Source of the DNA: Tetrahymena thermophila SB210 | Taxonomy: Eukaryota > Ciliophora > Oligohymenophorea > Hymenostomatida > Tetrahymenidae | NCBI RefSeq assembly: GCF_000189635.1 | Contig: NW_002476363.1 | Location: 620,001 to 684,000 of the forward strand | Length of the DNA stretch: 64,000 bases | Direction of reading: 5' to 3' | Shown: piece by piece, positions 1 through 12,360 of the stretch | Position numbering within the stretch: position 1 is the stretch's first letter | Layout of the letters: each line of letters begins with the position of its first letter | Translations under genes and position numbers: made by a program | Notes under the pieces: model-generated | The model's database searches: none | What the model was told of the DNA's origin: nothing | Seen by the model: the letters and a program-made list of their open reading frames with translations, nothing else

Positions 1-816
1 ATTTAAAAATTTATAACCGCAACCTCTTAAGCTTACTAAGTACCAGAGACAAGTATACAAATACTAAATATAAAAAAGGGATCAGTTAAAGTTCATTACT
101 TCATCAAAGAGAGATTAAATGCTTGTGTAGATAAAATTAAATCAATGCTCTCAGAAACATTTAAAAATATTTCAATTGCTCTAAAATCTTTACTATCTAA
201 TACTGTAATTAAAGATTCATATTTTGATTCGAAATTTAATTATTATTGGGATGAAGGTCATTAAAAAATCAGAGCTTATAGAGGTTCTTTAACTTAAATT
301 GATAAAAAACAAGAACAGAAATTATATTATTTTCCATTGGAATATTTTGGTTTTGCTATTAATGTTTAGAAGATTATTAAAGACAACCCTCAATTGTTAT
401 AAAAGGGACCAGATGCTTGGATTGTACTCTATCATGGAACAAATCTCTTAGGATATTAAGGTATTACTGAATCATATATCAAACCTGGCACTGAAAATTT
501 TTATGGAGATAAAAATTTTAAATGCAGGCTAACAGGCGAACCTATAAAAGGAGGAGAAAGAGCTAATACTTATCTATCAGACCTAGCTACTTTAGGTAAA
601 TATAATGCAACTTTTAGAGACACAGCAGAATATTACAGCCAAAAAAAACCAATTGAGTTTTGTGGTAAAAAGTATTTATTGATGTTTTAATGCAGAGTAA
701 ATCCAAAATATGTAAAGAGTCCTGAAAAGAAAAGCCATTTTTTTACTGTTGAAGCTTAGTATGCAAAGGAAAACATAGTACCTTACAGAGTTTTAGTGAA
801 ATAAGTTTAATACTGA
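1..816 (+). CDS. ADP-ribosyltransferase-fold-like protein, 3' part (5' end outside window)
   Basis: Frame 1 is open from the first base to TGA at 814-816 with TAA/TAG read as Gln, giving the last 271 residues. No start is visible, so the gene begins to the left. The C-terminal half has a recognisable layout: WIVLYHGT (about residue 140), a G-x-x-E-R-A-N-T-Y-L-S segment (about residue 182), and a LLMFQCRVNPKYV strand near the end. I know this order (W-x-V-x-YHGT, then a gly/ser 'YLS' strand, then F-Q-x-R-V-N-P) from many ciliate and fungal proteins with an ADP-ribosyltransferase/PARP-like fold. The His of YHGT and the Tyr/Ser of TYLS sit where NAD-binding residues of that fold lie. Enzyme activity is an inference: I cannot confirm a catalytic Glu. 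The gene is convergent with the channel gene at 1430. Confidence 0.7.
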
Positions 817-1429
817 TCCTTAAATGATAAATGAATTAATTTAGTGAAATTTTTATTAAAAATATGTGAGTATTATTTTTTCAATTCAATATTCTATTAT
901 ATTTTTTTAGTAAAACTTAATAAAAAAAGATTTCTAACTTTTAATTTTTACCAAAACAATCTAAAATTTTATATTAAAATTGGTAGATATATATATATAT
1001 ATTATCAAGATTATTTATTTTTCTAAAAATCATAATTTAGGATAGAGAAGAAATACTATTTAAATTAAAAGAAAACACTTCTATAAATTTTATTATCCTA
1101 TCTCCAAATATAAAAAATCAATCAATTAATCAAACAAATTACTTCAGTTAAGATCTAAAGTATTATTTAAATATTCTTATTAGATCTCTTCCTCACTCAA
1201 GTCAGTTATTATTTAATTGAAATATATTATTTATATTTATTTATTTATTTCTTTTTTCATTTTTTGAGAAAAAAATTTATTAAATTTTAAAAGCAAGAAA
1301 AATAAATTTTAGGTATCTATCTTATTAAATAAAACAAAGTAAAAATTTCTAAAGCTTAAAAAAGAAAGAAATAAATAATATAATTTTGAAACAATATGAA
1401 AAATAAATGAAATATAATAATTTTATTGG
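817..1429. other. AT-rich spacer between convergent genes
   Basis: The spacer holds the 3' flanks of two convergent genes. It is very AT-rich with short T and TA runs. I see no gene or structured RNA in it. Confidence 0.6.
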
Positions 1430-4400
1430 TCAATATATTTTTTTAAATAAAGACCTTCTTTAAGTAAAATTAGATTTTTAAATTCCTTCAATCCATTTTT
1501 TCATGAAATAATTGTGCTTTTTCTTAATCTACTCCATAATGACTGATAAATTGTACTCTGGGAAATATAATTTATATTCTTTGCATCTTTCAAAGTTAGT
1601 TAGGGAAATTTCAAAGTCTTAATTGTTTACAATTGTGCTATTTAACCTATTAAAATTTCTTTTTTTCTTTTTTTTTCTACGAGAAATACTTAAGTTGGAC
1701 ATCGATTAGCTCTATTTATTCATAATATCAAGTACTCCTTTTTAAAAGGTTGAAATATAATTTAATATGCTCATGATTTAATTTTATTAATCGTTTATCA
1801 TTTATGACTATGGTTATATCTAATGTTGTGATTTATTTTCTAAATCTGATTTTTACTCAGTTATATTTAGATTTGAATTATGTTTTCCATCTTGCTGTTA
1901 TTAATTGCTTTTATCACAACTTTGTCTCCTTTTTTATAATTTCAAAATAAATTTTAAACTTAATTAAATAAATAAATAATGTTTAAAGTATGATTTACCT
2001 TGACAAATTTTTTTCTGAAATGGTGTCTCTCATTTTATATGAGTTCTTCTGTATGGTTTTTTATGAATCTCTCTTTTACCTATCTTCGTTTTGATGTTCT
2101 AGAGAAATTTTTTTGTTTGAGCTTTACTTAAACAATTCTTCAATAGTTGTTTAAGAAATCTACTAACTTTCTCTTAGCTTTATAGAATTTAATCTTTACT
2201 TTTTGATAGAAATCTAAGTACTCTTTAAATCATCATCTTTACAACCTATGCTCTGAAGGTCATAATAACTGTTATTTTCCTTTTAAGATTATTCATAATA
2301 TTCACTATCTCCCAAATCATCCTCATCTTCTTCTTCCTCTTCTTCTTCATCTTCATAGTCAATATAGTCACATACATCATATCTAGATTCTCTGACTTAC
2401 TAATCTTACTCATCATCATTCCATCTTACCTTAATCTTTATAGGAAGTCTTTGCATGAATACTTTATCCGTCCATAAAAGTATATGCTCAGTCCATTTTT
2501 GATCTTAAAAAGAGCTTAAATTTTTCTTTTAATCATCGTCTAAATTGTCAAGTCTATATTTTTTAAACATCACTCTTATCTTATGAAGCTCTGAAAGACA
2601 GCAAATCTTAGTAAGTAAGTAATTGAAAAAAAATAAATTAACATTTTAAATGCAAAATGTATAAAAATAGTAATAATAAATAAATAATTTGAAATCATAC
2701 TTTTGATTTAAATCTTTATTTATGAACCTTTTATCTTTTTTGATCCATGCTAAAGGCATGTCTGTTTACGACAATGTCTCTTTGGGGCTAAAACGTAACT
2801 GAGGGACATTATGAAAGGGTATGGTTGAATTACTGGCAAGATTAGCATTGCTCATAGGAAAAGAAAGGATTCGTAAGTTTCTGTTGAATTAAATCTTTTA
2901 TCATGAAGTACTTTTCCTATTTGTTTTTGATTTTATTTGAATTTTAATTAAGCAAATTTTTTTTTCTTCATTTTAAAAATAAAATTACAAAATCTTGTTG
3001 AAACTAACAGAGGAGGTTTTTAAAATCATTAAAATCTATATAAATCAATGTACACATATTTTAGCTCTTAAGAGTTGCTTCGTAGTTTTGTTAGGCAATA
3101 AATCGTTCTATGGATATTATTTAACCGCTCTATAAAATAAATAAATAAATAAAAAAACAAACAAATGTGATTACTTTAATTTAACTTCAATAATAAATTT
3201 TTACTTAAAAACTAGATATTTATTAATCAGTGTCTCCTTCAAAAACATATTCAATAACTCCTTTGAAAATCATATATATTCTTTATATTTACTCTCCTCT
3301 TTTATGAAGAATCTAATTTGGATATAAACTTTTTAGAATGTTTAAAAAATGATTTAAAATTCTGATTTATATCTATCTGTTTTTAGTTTTACATCATTTC
3401 TTTCATATGAAGACTTAGCTTAAACAAAAATTGCTGTGAAAAAATCCTCTTCATGATTACATGATTTTAAATATACTTCAGATATATGTCTTTTTTAACC
3501 TCATTTCTCAAACCTTCTCCAAGTTTACTTATAAGATGTTCTCCTTTTTAAGAGCTTTCTTAATAATTAATATATTCAAGCTATTTAGCCACTTGAGTTT
3601 GAATGTGGTTAGATACACCTCTTAACTTTAAATACTTAAAAATTTCAAGCTGCTGGTTGCTTTTTAGTTACAAAAAAATATATTTATTAGTTAATAATTT
3701 AGTAGATTAATCGAAGAAATAAATAAAAATTGATTGATTGATTACATAACAACCATATTTTCTTGTTCCTTAATTCTGAATATTTCACTCATAACATTTA
3801 TGTAATATCCAAATAGACCACAATTAAATACCATTATAATCATCACAAAAGTTTTTTCAATCAAATTTACAGGAGTTATGTCACCATATCCTACTGTTAT
3901 CATTGTTACTATAGAAAAATATAAGCTATTTATATATATATTTCCCCAACTTTATCCTTACAAACTTTATTTTGCAATCCAATTGTTATTTTAGTCAGTG
4001 TTACTTCCAATCCATATAAAACCACAAGCAAAAAAGTGGGCAGAAAGCAGAAGAATTCCTAACATTTTAGCTAATCTAAAGCTAGGAAATCTCTACCTAT
4101 TTATTATTTTTAATTTAAATTTTTAAAAAATAAATTATTTCATTAAATTGATATTCTAAATCAATAAAAATTTAATTAAAAGCAAGTTAAAAATATTATT
4201 TCAAAGATAAGTTTAATTATATTTATGAAGAAGTTCAATCATATTTGTATTTATAATTTTTTTATACGTTTTGAAAGTTAAATAAAAAAAAGGTTGCTAT
4301 TACTTTATTTGGTAGTTAGAATCTAAGATAGAAAGAAATACAAAAAATTAAGTCACTCTAAAAACAATAAGTAAAAATAAAATAAATGAATGTTATCCTT

Positions 4401-5602
4401 GAGAGCATAGTAGGAATATTGCAGTTGTAAGATCTAAGGGCAGCTGAAAAGACGCATATTGCTTAAAGATAGTAAATTTATCAAATACAATTATTCCTTC
4501 TTAATAAATTGCTGTATTTAAGCTGGCTATCAAGTAAAATATAAATATAAAGAAAGAGAGTATATTAAAATAACTTGATACTTCTAGTTCATAAATTTAA
4601 TCTTCAAACAACATTTGAATTGGGAGCCACCAGCATTAACATATAATTACAGCCAACTATAGCAGTTTAACAACTATGGTAAATGTGTTTTCTGGACGAA
4701 AGGTATCAATAGAAAATTTCTAAAATATTTTGAGTAAGTTTTCAAACTTTCTTAAATATTTATTTTTTTACTTTTTCTTTGAATTTACCTAAGAAGCCTT
4801 ATCATTAATTAAGTAGAAAAACTTCTCGCTTAAGTATTTCAAGCTCTTTTTCAAAACCTTTTAACAAAATAAATAACTTAAATTTTAAAAGAAAATAAAA
4901 TTTTTGATTACATTTTACTTCATTTTTCTATAAAATTTTAGGATGAAAACTAGTCTCTTGAGAAAATTTGGTTTATAATATATTTTATCTTTAAAGAGGC
5001 AGTTACTCAATATATTTTATTTGATTTATTTTATAGATTATTTAAGTAAAATGCTATTATTTTCTATTTAGTGTTGGAATTCTTTAGATAGGTAGGAGCT
5101 ATGCCTTTTAGAATTAGAAGGACTTAGTAGTGAGTGTGCTGCTAATAAATCTTTCAAAAACAAACTATTTTTTTAAAAGCATACCAAAGATGAATAATAT
5201 AATATTACGTGGATTAATGGATAAGATGTTTTTTTAATTTTGTTGATTCCGCTATTGTTTGTTTTCTGATTCAGAAGAGGAAGAGGAGGACTATGAAGAT
5301 GAAGAACTATCAGAAGAAGATTCTGATGTCACTTCTTATTTTTAACTTGGTTCATGAATTTTGATTTGCAAATCTTATTTATTTGTTAATGATTAAAGAG
5401 CCTATTAATTATTATTTTATAAAGAAGACTCTAAGTTTTGCATACTTTGCAACGAGTCATTGCATTCTGTAGTATTTTAAGGATCTTTTTAGTCCATATG
5501 CACTAAATTTATATTTGAAGATCTATATTTTGCTCCTATGAGCAAAGAAGAGTCATTTTCTGTCTTTAAATAAGATGATTATAGATCTTATTAATTTATC
5601 AT
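1430..5602 (-). CDS. Voltage-gated K+ channel with cyclic-nucleotide-binding domain (CNG/HCN/EAG-like)
   Basis: Multi-exon gene for a plasma-membrane or ciliary K+ channel subunit. The N-terminal exon (ATG 5602-5600) is Q/S/N-rich with a serine run near 5300. It is followed by S1-S4-type hydrophobic segments (IDTFRPENTFTIVVK to SILDSNYQ, about 4720-4300). S5 and the pore follow, with the selectivity filter TVGYGD at about 3880-3898 and the S6 helix after it. A C-linker leads into a cyclic-nucleotide-binding domain spread over three exons (PNQILHKRGEQIQRIYMIF, then GQIISIERFIAQQNYEATL, then EKYFMIKDLIQQ). An acidic E/D run (about 2310-2350) and a basic tail end at TGA 1430-1432. Clear introns include 4858-4918, 4720-4788 and those around 3020-3230, 2600-2690 and 1940-2015. 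Splice sites in the N-terminal exon (4919-5602) and between S4 and S5 are uncertain. Large families of such channels are typical of ciliates. Confidence 0.85.
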
Positions 5603-6384
5603 CTCCTTTTGTTGAGATACTTCTACTTATTTATTAACTTAAGCAAATATATGAATTAATAATTATTGAACTCTAACTTTATACTTCCTCTAACTTAAAA
5701 CTTTAAGATTATTTTACTAATTAATAAAAAAACAGTAATTTTAAGAGTTAAAAATTAAATTATTCATCTATCTATCTATCTACTTATCTATTTATCAAAA
5801 TATTTATCTGCTTTGTAATAATCTAACTATTTAACATTTTTATTAAGTTTTGTTTAATCAATTATAAAGATTTAAATTTAAATACAAGTAAATTTTATTA
5901 TATATTATTTAAATTAAAATTAATTGCTTCACACTAAATTAATTGATTCAAAAAATATTTATATAATATTAATTAATACATTTTTAGAACTTCTTTAATT
6001 AAGCTCAATAAAAGTTATTTAGATTAATAAAATGAAAAACCTTGTATTAATTACGATTATAAAAAGAAATATCCTGCAATAACTTAAAAAAAATATAATT
6101 TTATTGATTATAAAAATCATTTTAGAGGAGATTTTATTCTTTTATCTCTTTCATAAACAAAAATATAAAATAAAAAAAAATGTAGAATTTATTAAAGTAA
6201 TTGGTTCAATACATTTATATATTATTTTTTATTTTTTTAGTACTTATGGACGTACACTCAATAAAAGTTTTTGAGATAAATTAAATTTAAAAAATTAGAT
6301 TACTTACTTACTATTATAATTAGAAATATCCAGTAATAAGTTATAAAAAAATATAATTTTATTGATTATAAAAATTAATAAGAG
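5603..6384. other. AT-rich intergenic region upstream of the channel gene
   Basis: Presumed 5' flank of the K+ channel gene. It holds a TCTA microsatellite at about 5767-5800 and a roughly 55-bp direct repeat (listed separately). No coding signal was found. Confidence 0.5.
6066..6376. repeat. Direct repeat of about 53 bp (6066-6117 and 6323-6376)
   Basis: Two diverged copies of a segment beginning GAAATATCC and ending TTTTATTGATTATAAAAAT lie about 260 bp apart. The second copy abuts the pseudogene relic at 6385. Confidence 0.6.
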
Positions 6385-6760
6385 AGAAGAACATACATGT
6401 TCTACAATCTATTTCACTCAAGTTATTTGACATCTAGCACTTGATTATAAATAGTTTAATTTAATTTATTTGGTAATCCTCTGCTACCTATTTATTGTTT
6501 AAAGTTATTCATTAAATTAAATATTTATTTTATATTTTATTAAATAAAAGTATTTTGCTATTTAATTGACTGCTTTTATTATTTTTGCAAGAAAATTATT
6601 GCAAAAATTTTTGTAGATACTTAAATAACTAAACTGCTTCTAATTCTTCTTTTGTTAGAATAAATATCATCGCCTTTTTCAGGAGTATTATGTTTGTTTT
6701 TGTAAAATTTCAAAAAATATAAACTATTATCTACATCTCATTTAAGGAAGTTAAAAAATG
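6385..6760 (-). pseudogene. C-terminal relic of the multi-copy transmembrane protein family
   Basis: Minus-strand translation recovers diverged pieces of the C-terminus of the protein at 9923-12360: LLKKAMIFILTKEELEAV (intact copy: LVKKAMMMILTKDQMAAL), and further on AEDYQINQIKLF followed by NNLSEID. The pieces are in different frames, and the N-terminal ~500 codons are missing because only about 500 bp separate this relic from the next gene. It is therefore a decayed, truncated copy. It occupies the place expected for the partner gene of the first array unit. Confidence 0.75.
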
Positions 6761-7259
6761 TTATAATAGAACTTTATACTCTAAGTATTACAACTAGGCT
6801 TAAATTTTAAACTACAAGTAATTCTTCTTCTTAATAGGTAAAAAACTTGAATAAAACAATTTAGGAGTAATAATAATAATTAATCATAGCTTTTATTTTT
6901 AATTTTTTTTAGAATAAATAATTAAATATAAAATATGGAAAATTAATTAATAAACACATATTGCAAATAGATTAAGTTAAAATTAAATTTTTAATATCAC
7001 AATTTATCATTAAAAAATTTATTTTGAAAAAGACTTTATTTTTTAAATGATAAATTTTGTTTGTTCAAGTTTTAATGTTTAAATTTATTTAAAACTTATA
7101 AATCATATAATTTTAATGAAAAATTAATTATTAATATATAAAGTAATGTATGCATGTATATTTAAGAATTTCAAATACAAAAACATTTAATTACTTAAAA
7201 TTTATGATATTTATTTTATAAGTTTTATATTTTATATTAAATTATTGGATTTTTTATTT

Positions 7260-7937
7260 TCAATAATTTGTTATGTTCTTAATTATAAAATTATAACTTT
7301 TTCTAAATTAAGGGATGTGAGTTTTTTTAATCGTATAGAATGCCTATGCGCATAAAAATGCAAGCAACATAATGGTGCTATTTATTGTGTTGCTATTAAA
7401 GAATTAAATTAAGCACATTGGCAGCATGAAAATGAAATTGAAACTGTAAATTAAAGCATAAAAGCAGTTAAGATAATGATATGATATTGTTTGCCTCAAA
7501 TCTAATGTCCTAAATATATCTCGTAAATTCATAGGGACATTGCAGAAGGTGGCATATCTTAAAATGTAGATATTCTCACACCCAGATTATTTTTCACTTA
7601 AAGCAACAGCTATAAATAACAGTGTTAGTCCATGGTGAATAAATAGCCACCAGTTAAGCTATTTTTTAATGAATTTAGCCACAATATCAAATCCAAAGTA
7701 AGAGCAGGTAAGAACATGGAAATACATCTAAATCTCAGTTAATTCATTTCCAAATACTTTAAATTATACATCTTTATCCAACTCAATAGAAACAATCAGT
7801 TAGAAATAGATAAAAGCAAATAGCCAGTGCACCATTGATAAGATAGAAAAAGCTATTTGAGAGCACATGTATTTACACAATTATCTAAAAGCTTGTATCC
7901 AAAATATTACTAGTAAAGTGAATAGTACGAAAGCCAT
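7260..7937 (-). CDS. TLC-domain (TRAM/LAG1/CLN8-like) multi-pass membrane protein, copy 1
   Basis: Single-exon gene, 225 residues, ATG at 7937-7935 preceded by an A-rich stretch, TGA at 7260-7262. The protein is almost entirely hydrophobic helices. About residues 80-115 read YFHVLTCSYFGFDIVAK, then WWLFIHHGLTLLFIAVALSE. The HH-G-L-T-L block followed by a segment ending in S-E is the hallmark of TLC-domain proteins such as TMEM136/TLCD-type and ceramide-synthase relatives. A later segment with NLRDIFRTLD matches the conserved R/N-rich turn of the fold. The family acts in ER or plasma-membrane lipid metabolism or sensing. The short length and lack of a homeobox argue against a ceramide synthase. 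Two nearly identical copies follow at 13240 and 18690, each upstream of or alternating with a copy of the transmembrane protein family. Confidence 0.8.
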
Positions 7938-9922
7938 TTTTTTTATTTCTTGTATTTTTTTTAATTTTCTAATAAAATGCCAATTTTATTTGTTTTAATT
8001 CAAATTATAAATTTATAAATTTTGTGTTTGGTATTTAAACTAAAATGTTAATCTGCTTTTTTTTGTATGTATGTTCAGAATGAATACATATTAGGAATAA
8101 GAAATAAATGTTTTTTGGGTTTTCAAATAAAAAAAATACTTTTTTTCTGGATAAAGCTATTAAAAATGCAGATAAAAGTATGATCTTAGAATATTTAATA
8201 ATTCAAAAATAAAATTATCTTAGAGAATTTACCCATAATTTTTTAATAGATATATTCTACTTTAGATGATTGAATCAATTATTTGCTTCATTAAATAAAC
8301 TTAAGCTAATATTTTTAAATAAAATAATTTTGGTTTGCTCTTAAATAAAAAAATAAATAGATAAATCAAGAAAAATTAATTAAGAAATTTATTAGTTTTG
8401 TTTGTTTTTTAATTTAGTTAGATTTAATCAGGATAAATATTAACTTAATATAAAAAGTATTTTAATTAAATAAAAATGTTTTTTATTAAAATAAAGTATT
8501 TTTAAATAGACAAAATCAAATAAAAGTATTTCTCATAAAATTATTATTTTATTTAGAAAAAAATATTAATAAAAATAATTAGATTAATATATAATTCCTG
8601 GTTTTAAGATTCAATAAAAGTATTTTTTTTATATCTTAAAAAAAGTATGTATTTTATTTAGTAATTTTTTGATTTTCTTTTTTTAAAAACCTCTCAAATA
8701 TTTGAGCCCATTATACTCTAGCTAGTATTAAAATTTAGATTATTTCTAGCATTAATTTAACAAATTTATATTTAATTTGAATCAGATTTTAATCAAAATA
8801 ATAGAAATTAAGCTTTTAATTAAAAATAATTCTTCAATTTAAAGTGCGAAAAAAAGTTATTTGATTTTCATAGATGATTAATTTGAAAATTTAAAGGAGT
8901 AGTAATTAAAGAAACAAAGAAATCTATAAATATTTCCATAATAATTACTTAATTAAATGGTTAAATCTCTACTGGAGAAATATTAGGAATTTTTAGTTAG
9001 TAATTCCTGCCCTACTAAAAAATGCTTCTATTTTGCTTTAATGCTCCATAACGTCAATGCATAAATTATTAAGGATTTCAATTAAAGCAATTTTTTACTT
9101 CTACTTATGTTTATAGTTGCTAAATATGGCAAATATTAAAATGAAAATTAATAATGATATAAAGTAATATGTGGATTTACGCCCACTTATAAAAAATGAA
9201 AAAATTTTGATCCTTCAGATTCCAATTTTTTTTAAAAATTAAAAGGTTCTTTTTATTTTTAATAAAATTATCAATCAGATAAATTTTCATATATAAACAA
9301 AAAAGCACGAAGAATAGATACTGTTCAATTTTTAAATAAAAACTTATTGAAATTCAGATGGCATGATTGATGTATCCAGTCAGCATAAATTCCAGGATTA
9401 GCTATAAATAAATTCTAACTGCTATTAGTATTCTATTATGCTTTTATTTAATATTTTATTTAAAATGAATACTCCTCTTTGAAAGATAATGATGCTTGCT
9501 CTTGACGTGAAATACCAAAATTGTCTTAAAATTTATTTAGTGTTTATCTATCTAAGACAGCTCTGAAATAAGTTGTTGTCTTATTATTTATTATTTACAA
9601 TTATTGCATATTATATCAATAAAAAACTATAAACTAATTAATAGAGGATGACCACACTTTATTTTAAGAGATAAATTTTACATAAAATATAATATTATTG
9701 GACATTTTCTTAGGGAAACATTACTATATATATAATAGTTTATTAAATTAATCAAGCCAGTACATGTTTATTTTTATGATCTATTAGCCAAACCAACTTA
9801 AAATTAATAAAATTTTATGAGATTGATTAGATTAAAAATATTTGATTACTTTATGAAATACAAGAACATTTAATGACAACAAAGCATAATATATATATAA
9901 TATTATCGTATATAAAAAAATA
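7938..9922. other. Unit 1 spacer, repeated in units 2 and 3
   Basis: Nearly 2 kb without a convincing gene. Most of it aligns with 13924-15362 and 19374-20750. It contains repeated AATAAAAGTATTT words (about 8520 and 8613) and a block conserved in all three units around 8990-9080 (CCTGCCC/CCTATCCC flanked by ATTCCT/AAAAAATG). The conservation between units is explained by recent duplication, so it is not evidence of function. Confidence 0.5.
9229..9828. other. About 600-bp segment present only in unit 1
   Basis: At the equivalent point of unit 2 (about 15270) the sequences on either side (GATTCC-CAATTT and AGATTAAAAATATTTG) are directly joined. Unit 1 has about 600 bp of extra DNA between them. 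I recognise no gene, terminal repeats or clear target duplication. Whether this is an insertion in unit 1 or a deletion in unit 2 cannot be decided here. Confidence 0.7.
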
Positions 9923-12360
9923 TCAAATTATAGAAGAATATATTCTTTAATCTATTTCACTCAAGTTTTCTTGTCCCTAGCACTTTTGTAAAAATAACTT
10001 AATTTAGTTTATTTGGTAATCCTCTGATAATGAAACTGCTATCTATTCTTCAAAGTGATTCATGCTAGATTCATCTAATTAAATTAATTTTTGTTGTGAA
10101 TAAAATAAAATTAAATTAATTAGATGTTTTAAATTACTTAGAGTTTATTATTCTTAACTACAAAATTATTGCAAGAATTCATCTGAACACTTAACTAACT
10201 AAAGAGCAGCCATTTGGTCTTTTGTTAGAATCATCATCATCGCCTTTTTCACGAGTATTAAGTCTTTGAAAAATTTCAAAAAGTCTAAACTGTTATCTAC
10301 CTAGTTGTTTAAGCAATTTAAAATCTATGGATCAAGACCTTTAGACTTTAAATATTCTTTCTTGTTCAAAAGTCTATTTATTAATTTATATAAAATATTA
10401 ATAATATTTTTGTTAAATTATTATCTTAATAAAAAAGTAAAATAAAATTTATTTTATGGATGATTGATTTTTTGGAGTAGAATAAAATTAAAAAGGTATT
10501 TAAAAATATGTTTGCGTAATTAAACAAACAAGTAACTACTGAGCTAATTTATGAATGTATGTAAATTTATTAAATTAGAGAGATATAAGAAACTTTCTTA
10601 TCAAATAAAAAGTCAAAAAATAATGCAATTTACTTAAACTTAAATAAAACATCTTCTAATTTTTTGGCTGTTGTTTAGCTCTAAACGAATTTGAGGTTAG
10701 CTTCAATCTTCTTCAAATCTAAATGCGCTTTATTTAATTTTTTCTATTATTAGGATAGTTTATCATTTTGGATTGTTTTTTTTTTGATATTTTAAACCCC
10801 TAATGCTTAGTTAAAAATAAAATTTTACTTGCTCTACTTTATATTTAAATTTGCGATTGGAGAATTCGTATTTTAAACTTAATAAAGTGATTATTTATCT
10901 TATTATTGTTTATTTTCTAAATTTATCATTGGCTCTGATCTGTCTGAATTCATTTCAAAGGTATTTATCTATTCACTTTGATCTTAGCAACATTAATTTT
11001 TCAAATTTGGTTAATGTTCGTTTTAATAAAGAAATTTATCCTTTTGAAATTATTAGTTTTTTAAAAAAATGTCATCTTCTTCCTTAATTTCATCTTTTTA
11101 GGAAGGATTAATATTGTTCTAATAATCCCTAAGTGTGCTTAAAACTGACTCTCTTGAATTAATTCTAATAGAGCGAACTTAAATTGGACTCTGATTGTCC
11201 TCACTTTCGATTATCTCTTTGCTTTCTGTCAATTCAATTAGTTTATTTTCTTCATTTGACTAATACAACTAATTGACTTTTAATATTTTTTCTAAAGTTC
11301 CTAAATAATAACTTTGCAAAATTGTAATTAATAAACTCTACTTTATTAATTTATTGGCCATATACTTACCTAAAATACCTAAACACATCAAAAGAGATAA
11401 AGTACTATTACATAATGCTAAAACTTCAGGAAATGTAGGGAATTAAATTTGAATGTATTAAGCAGATTCATCAACTAATAACGTAAACTGCATAAAGTGT
11501 TTTCTATTGGTCATTTGTACAAAAGTTTTGTAATCTAAATATTAAGTTGAAGCAGTAATAGAAATAGGAGCAGAGTAAATATTTTATGATTATACAAGCA
11601 AACCATCATTGACTAAAGTTGTTTACTTCTACACCTACATACCTACAAGTTAAATCTATGCCCCTGACATAAATGTGAAAATATTTTTATAATTAACTTG
11701 ATTTTCCTTTGAAGTTATATTGTATTGCTAAGTCAATAGCTTAAATCTAAAGGAGTTGTTTAAATTATTAATATATTTTTCAATATCAATAGGATTAGCA
11801 CAATTTTTAGGAGCTTTAGGCTTGAATACATCTGTGTCTTAGCATCTATAAACTAACAGGGTTAAAGTAGATAGAATATTGTTTTTGTTACCTATTTTTA
11901 TTGAAGCAAACTCTGGGTTTTTAGAGAAATCTAAGCAGTAAAACCCCTTTAGAGATGGATCTTAACATTTTATTATATCAATTTGGGTAGGGATGTAATC
12001 AGTGCTGTTTCTGTAAGAGCGTACAGCTGTGAAAGTTAGGTATGTCTATCCTGATTTATCTTATATTTAATCTAAGGTGATTTTGGTATTAATATCTTAC
12101 ACTTAGAAGGCAATATTATTGTTCTTTAATGGAATTTCTACATCCTCATCTGTAACAAAGGTCTATGATCGAAATTTTGGATCCATTTAATTAGAAAAGT
12201 AAAGAAGAGTTAAATAAATGAAATAGAGGAGAGTTATCAATATTATAGTGATTGATAAAAATGCTCCTACAAATGTTCTCTTCTTCAAACTTTGCTTCGA
12301 TGAGTTGAATTAAAATGGCTAAGAAAAGATATCTAAATTTTTAATGTATTTACTTATCAT
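9923..12360 (-). CDS. Ciliate multi-copy putative transmembrane protein, copy 1 (intact)
   Basis: Two exons: 12360-10634 and 10373-9923. The intron 10374-10633 starts GTAAAT and ends TAG. Total 725 residues, TGA at 9923-9925. The N-terminus (MISKYIKNLDIFSQPFQF, then SLKKRTFVGAFLS leading into a hydrophobic helix at about residues 32-57) is a pattern I recognise from a large Tetrahymena/Paramecium family annotated only as 'transmembrane protein'. Residues 60-310 form a predicted extracytoplasmic region with conserved FYCLDFSK and TFMSGA-type segments. A second helix (STLSLLMCLGILGKYM) lies at about residues 320-336. The rest is a Q/N/K-rich cytoplasmic region ending in a conserved block (LVKKAMMMILTKDQMAAL, then EEQIAVSLSEDYQI). 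The splice was chosen because it joins VLFKFK to LLNKKEYLKSKGLD, as in the family. Molecular function is unknown. Confidence 0.85.

Noticed and set aside
844-1026. Plus-strand 60-residue frame
   Set aside because: Tyr/Phe/Lys-rich translation of AT-rich spacer without any coding signature.
4943-5268. Plus-strand frame starting ATG and open for about 108 codons, and an acidic E/D run at 5275-5325
   Set aside because: It lies opposite the K+ channel's N-terminal exon. The minus strand gives a serine/Q-rich run in a frame open for over 200 codons that splices into the channel. With only TGA as stop, open frames of this length are common by chance.
10851-11087. Plus-strand 78-residue hydrophobic frame, repeated at 16306-16542
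   Set aside because: Antisense shadow of the cytoplasmic region of the transmembrane gene. It is repeated only because the gene is duplicated.
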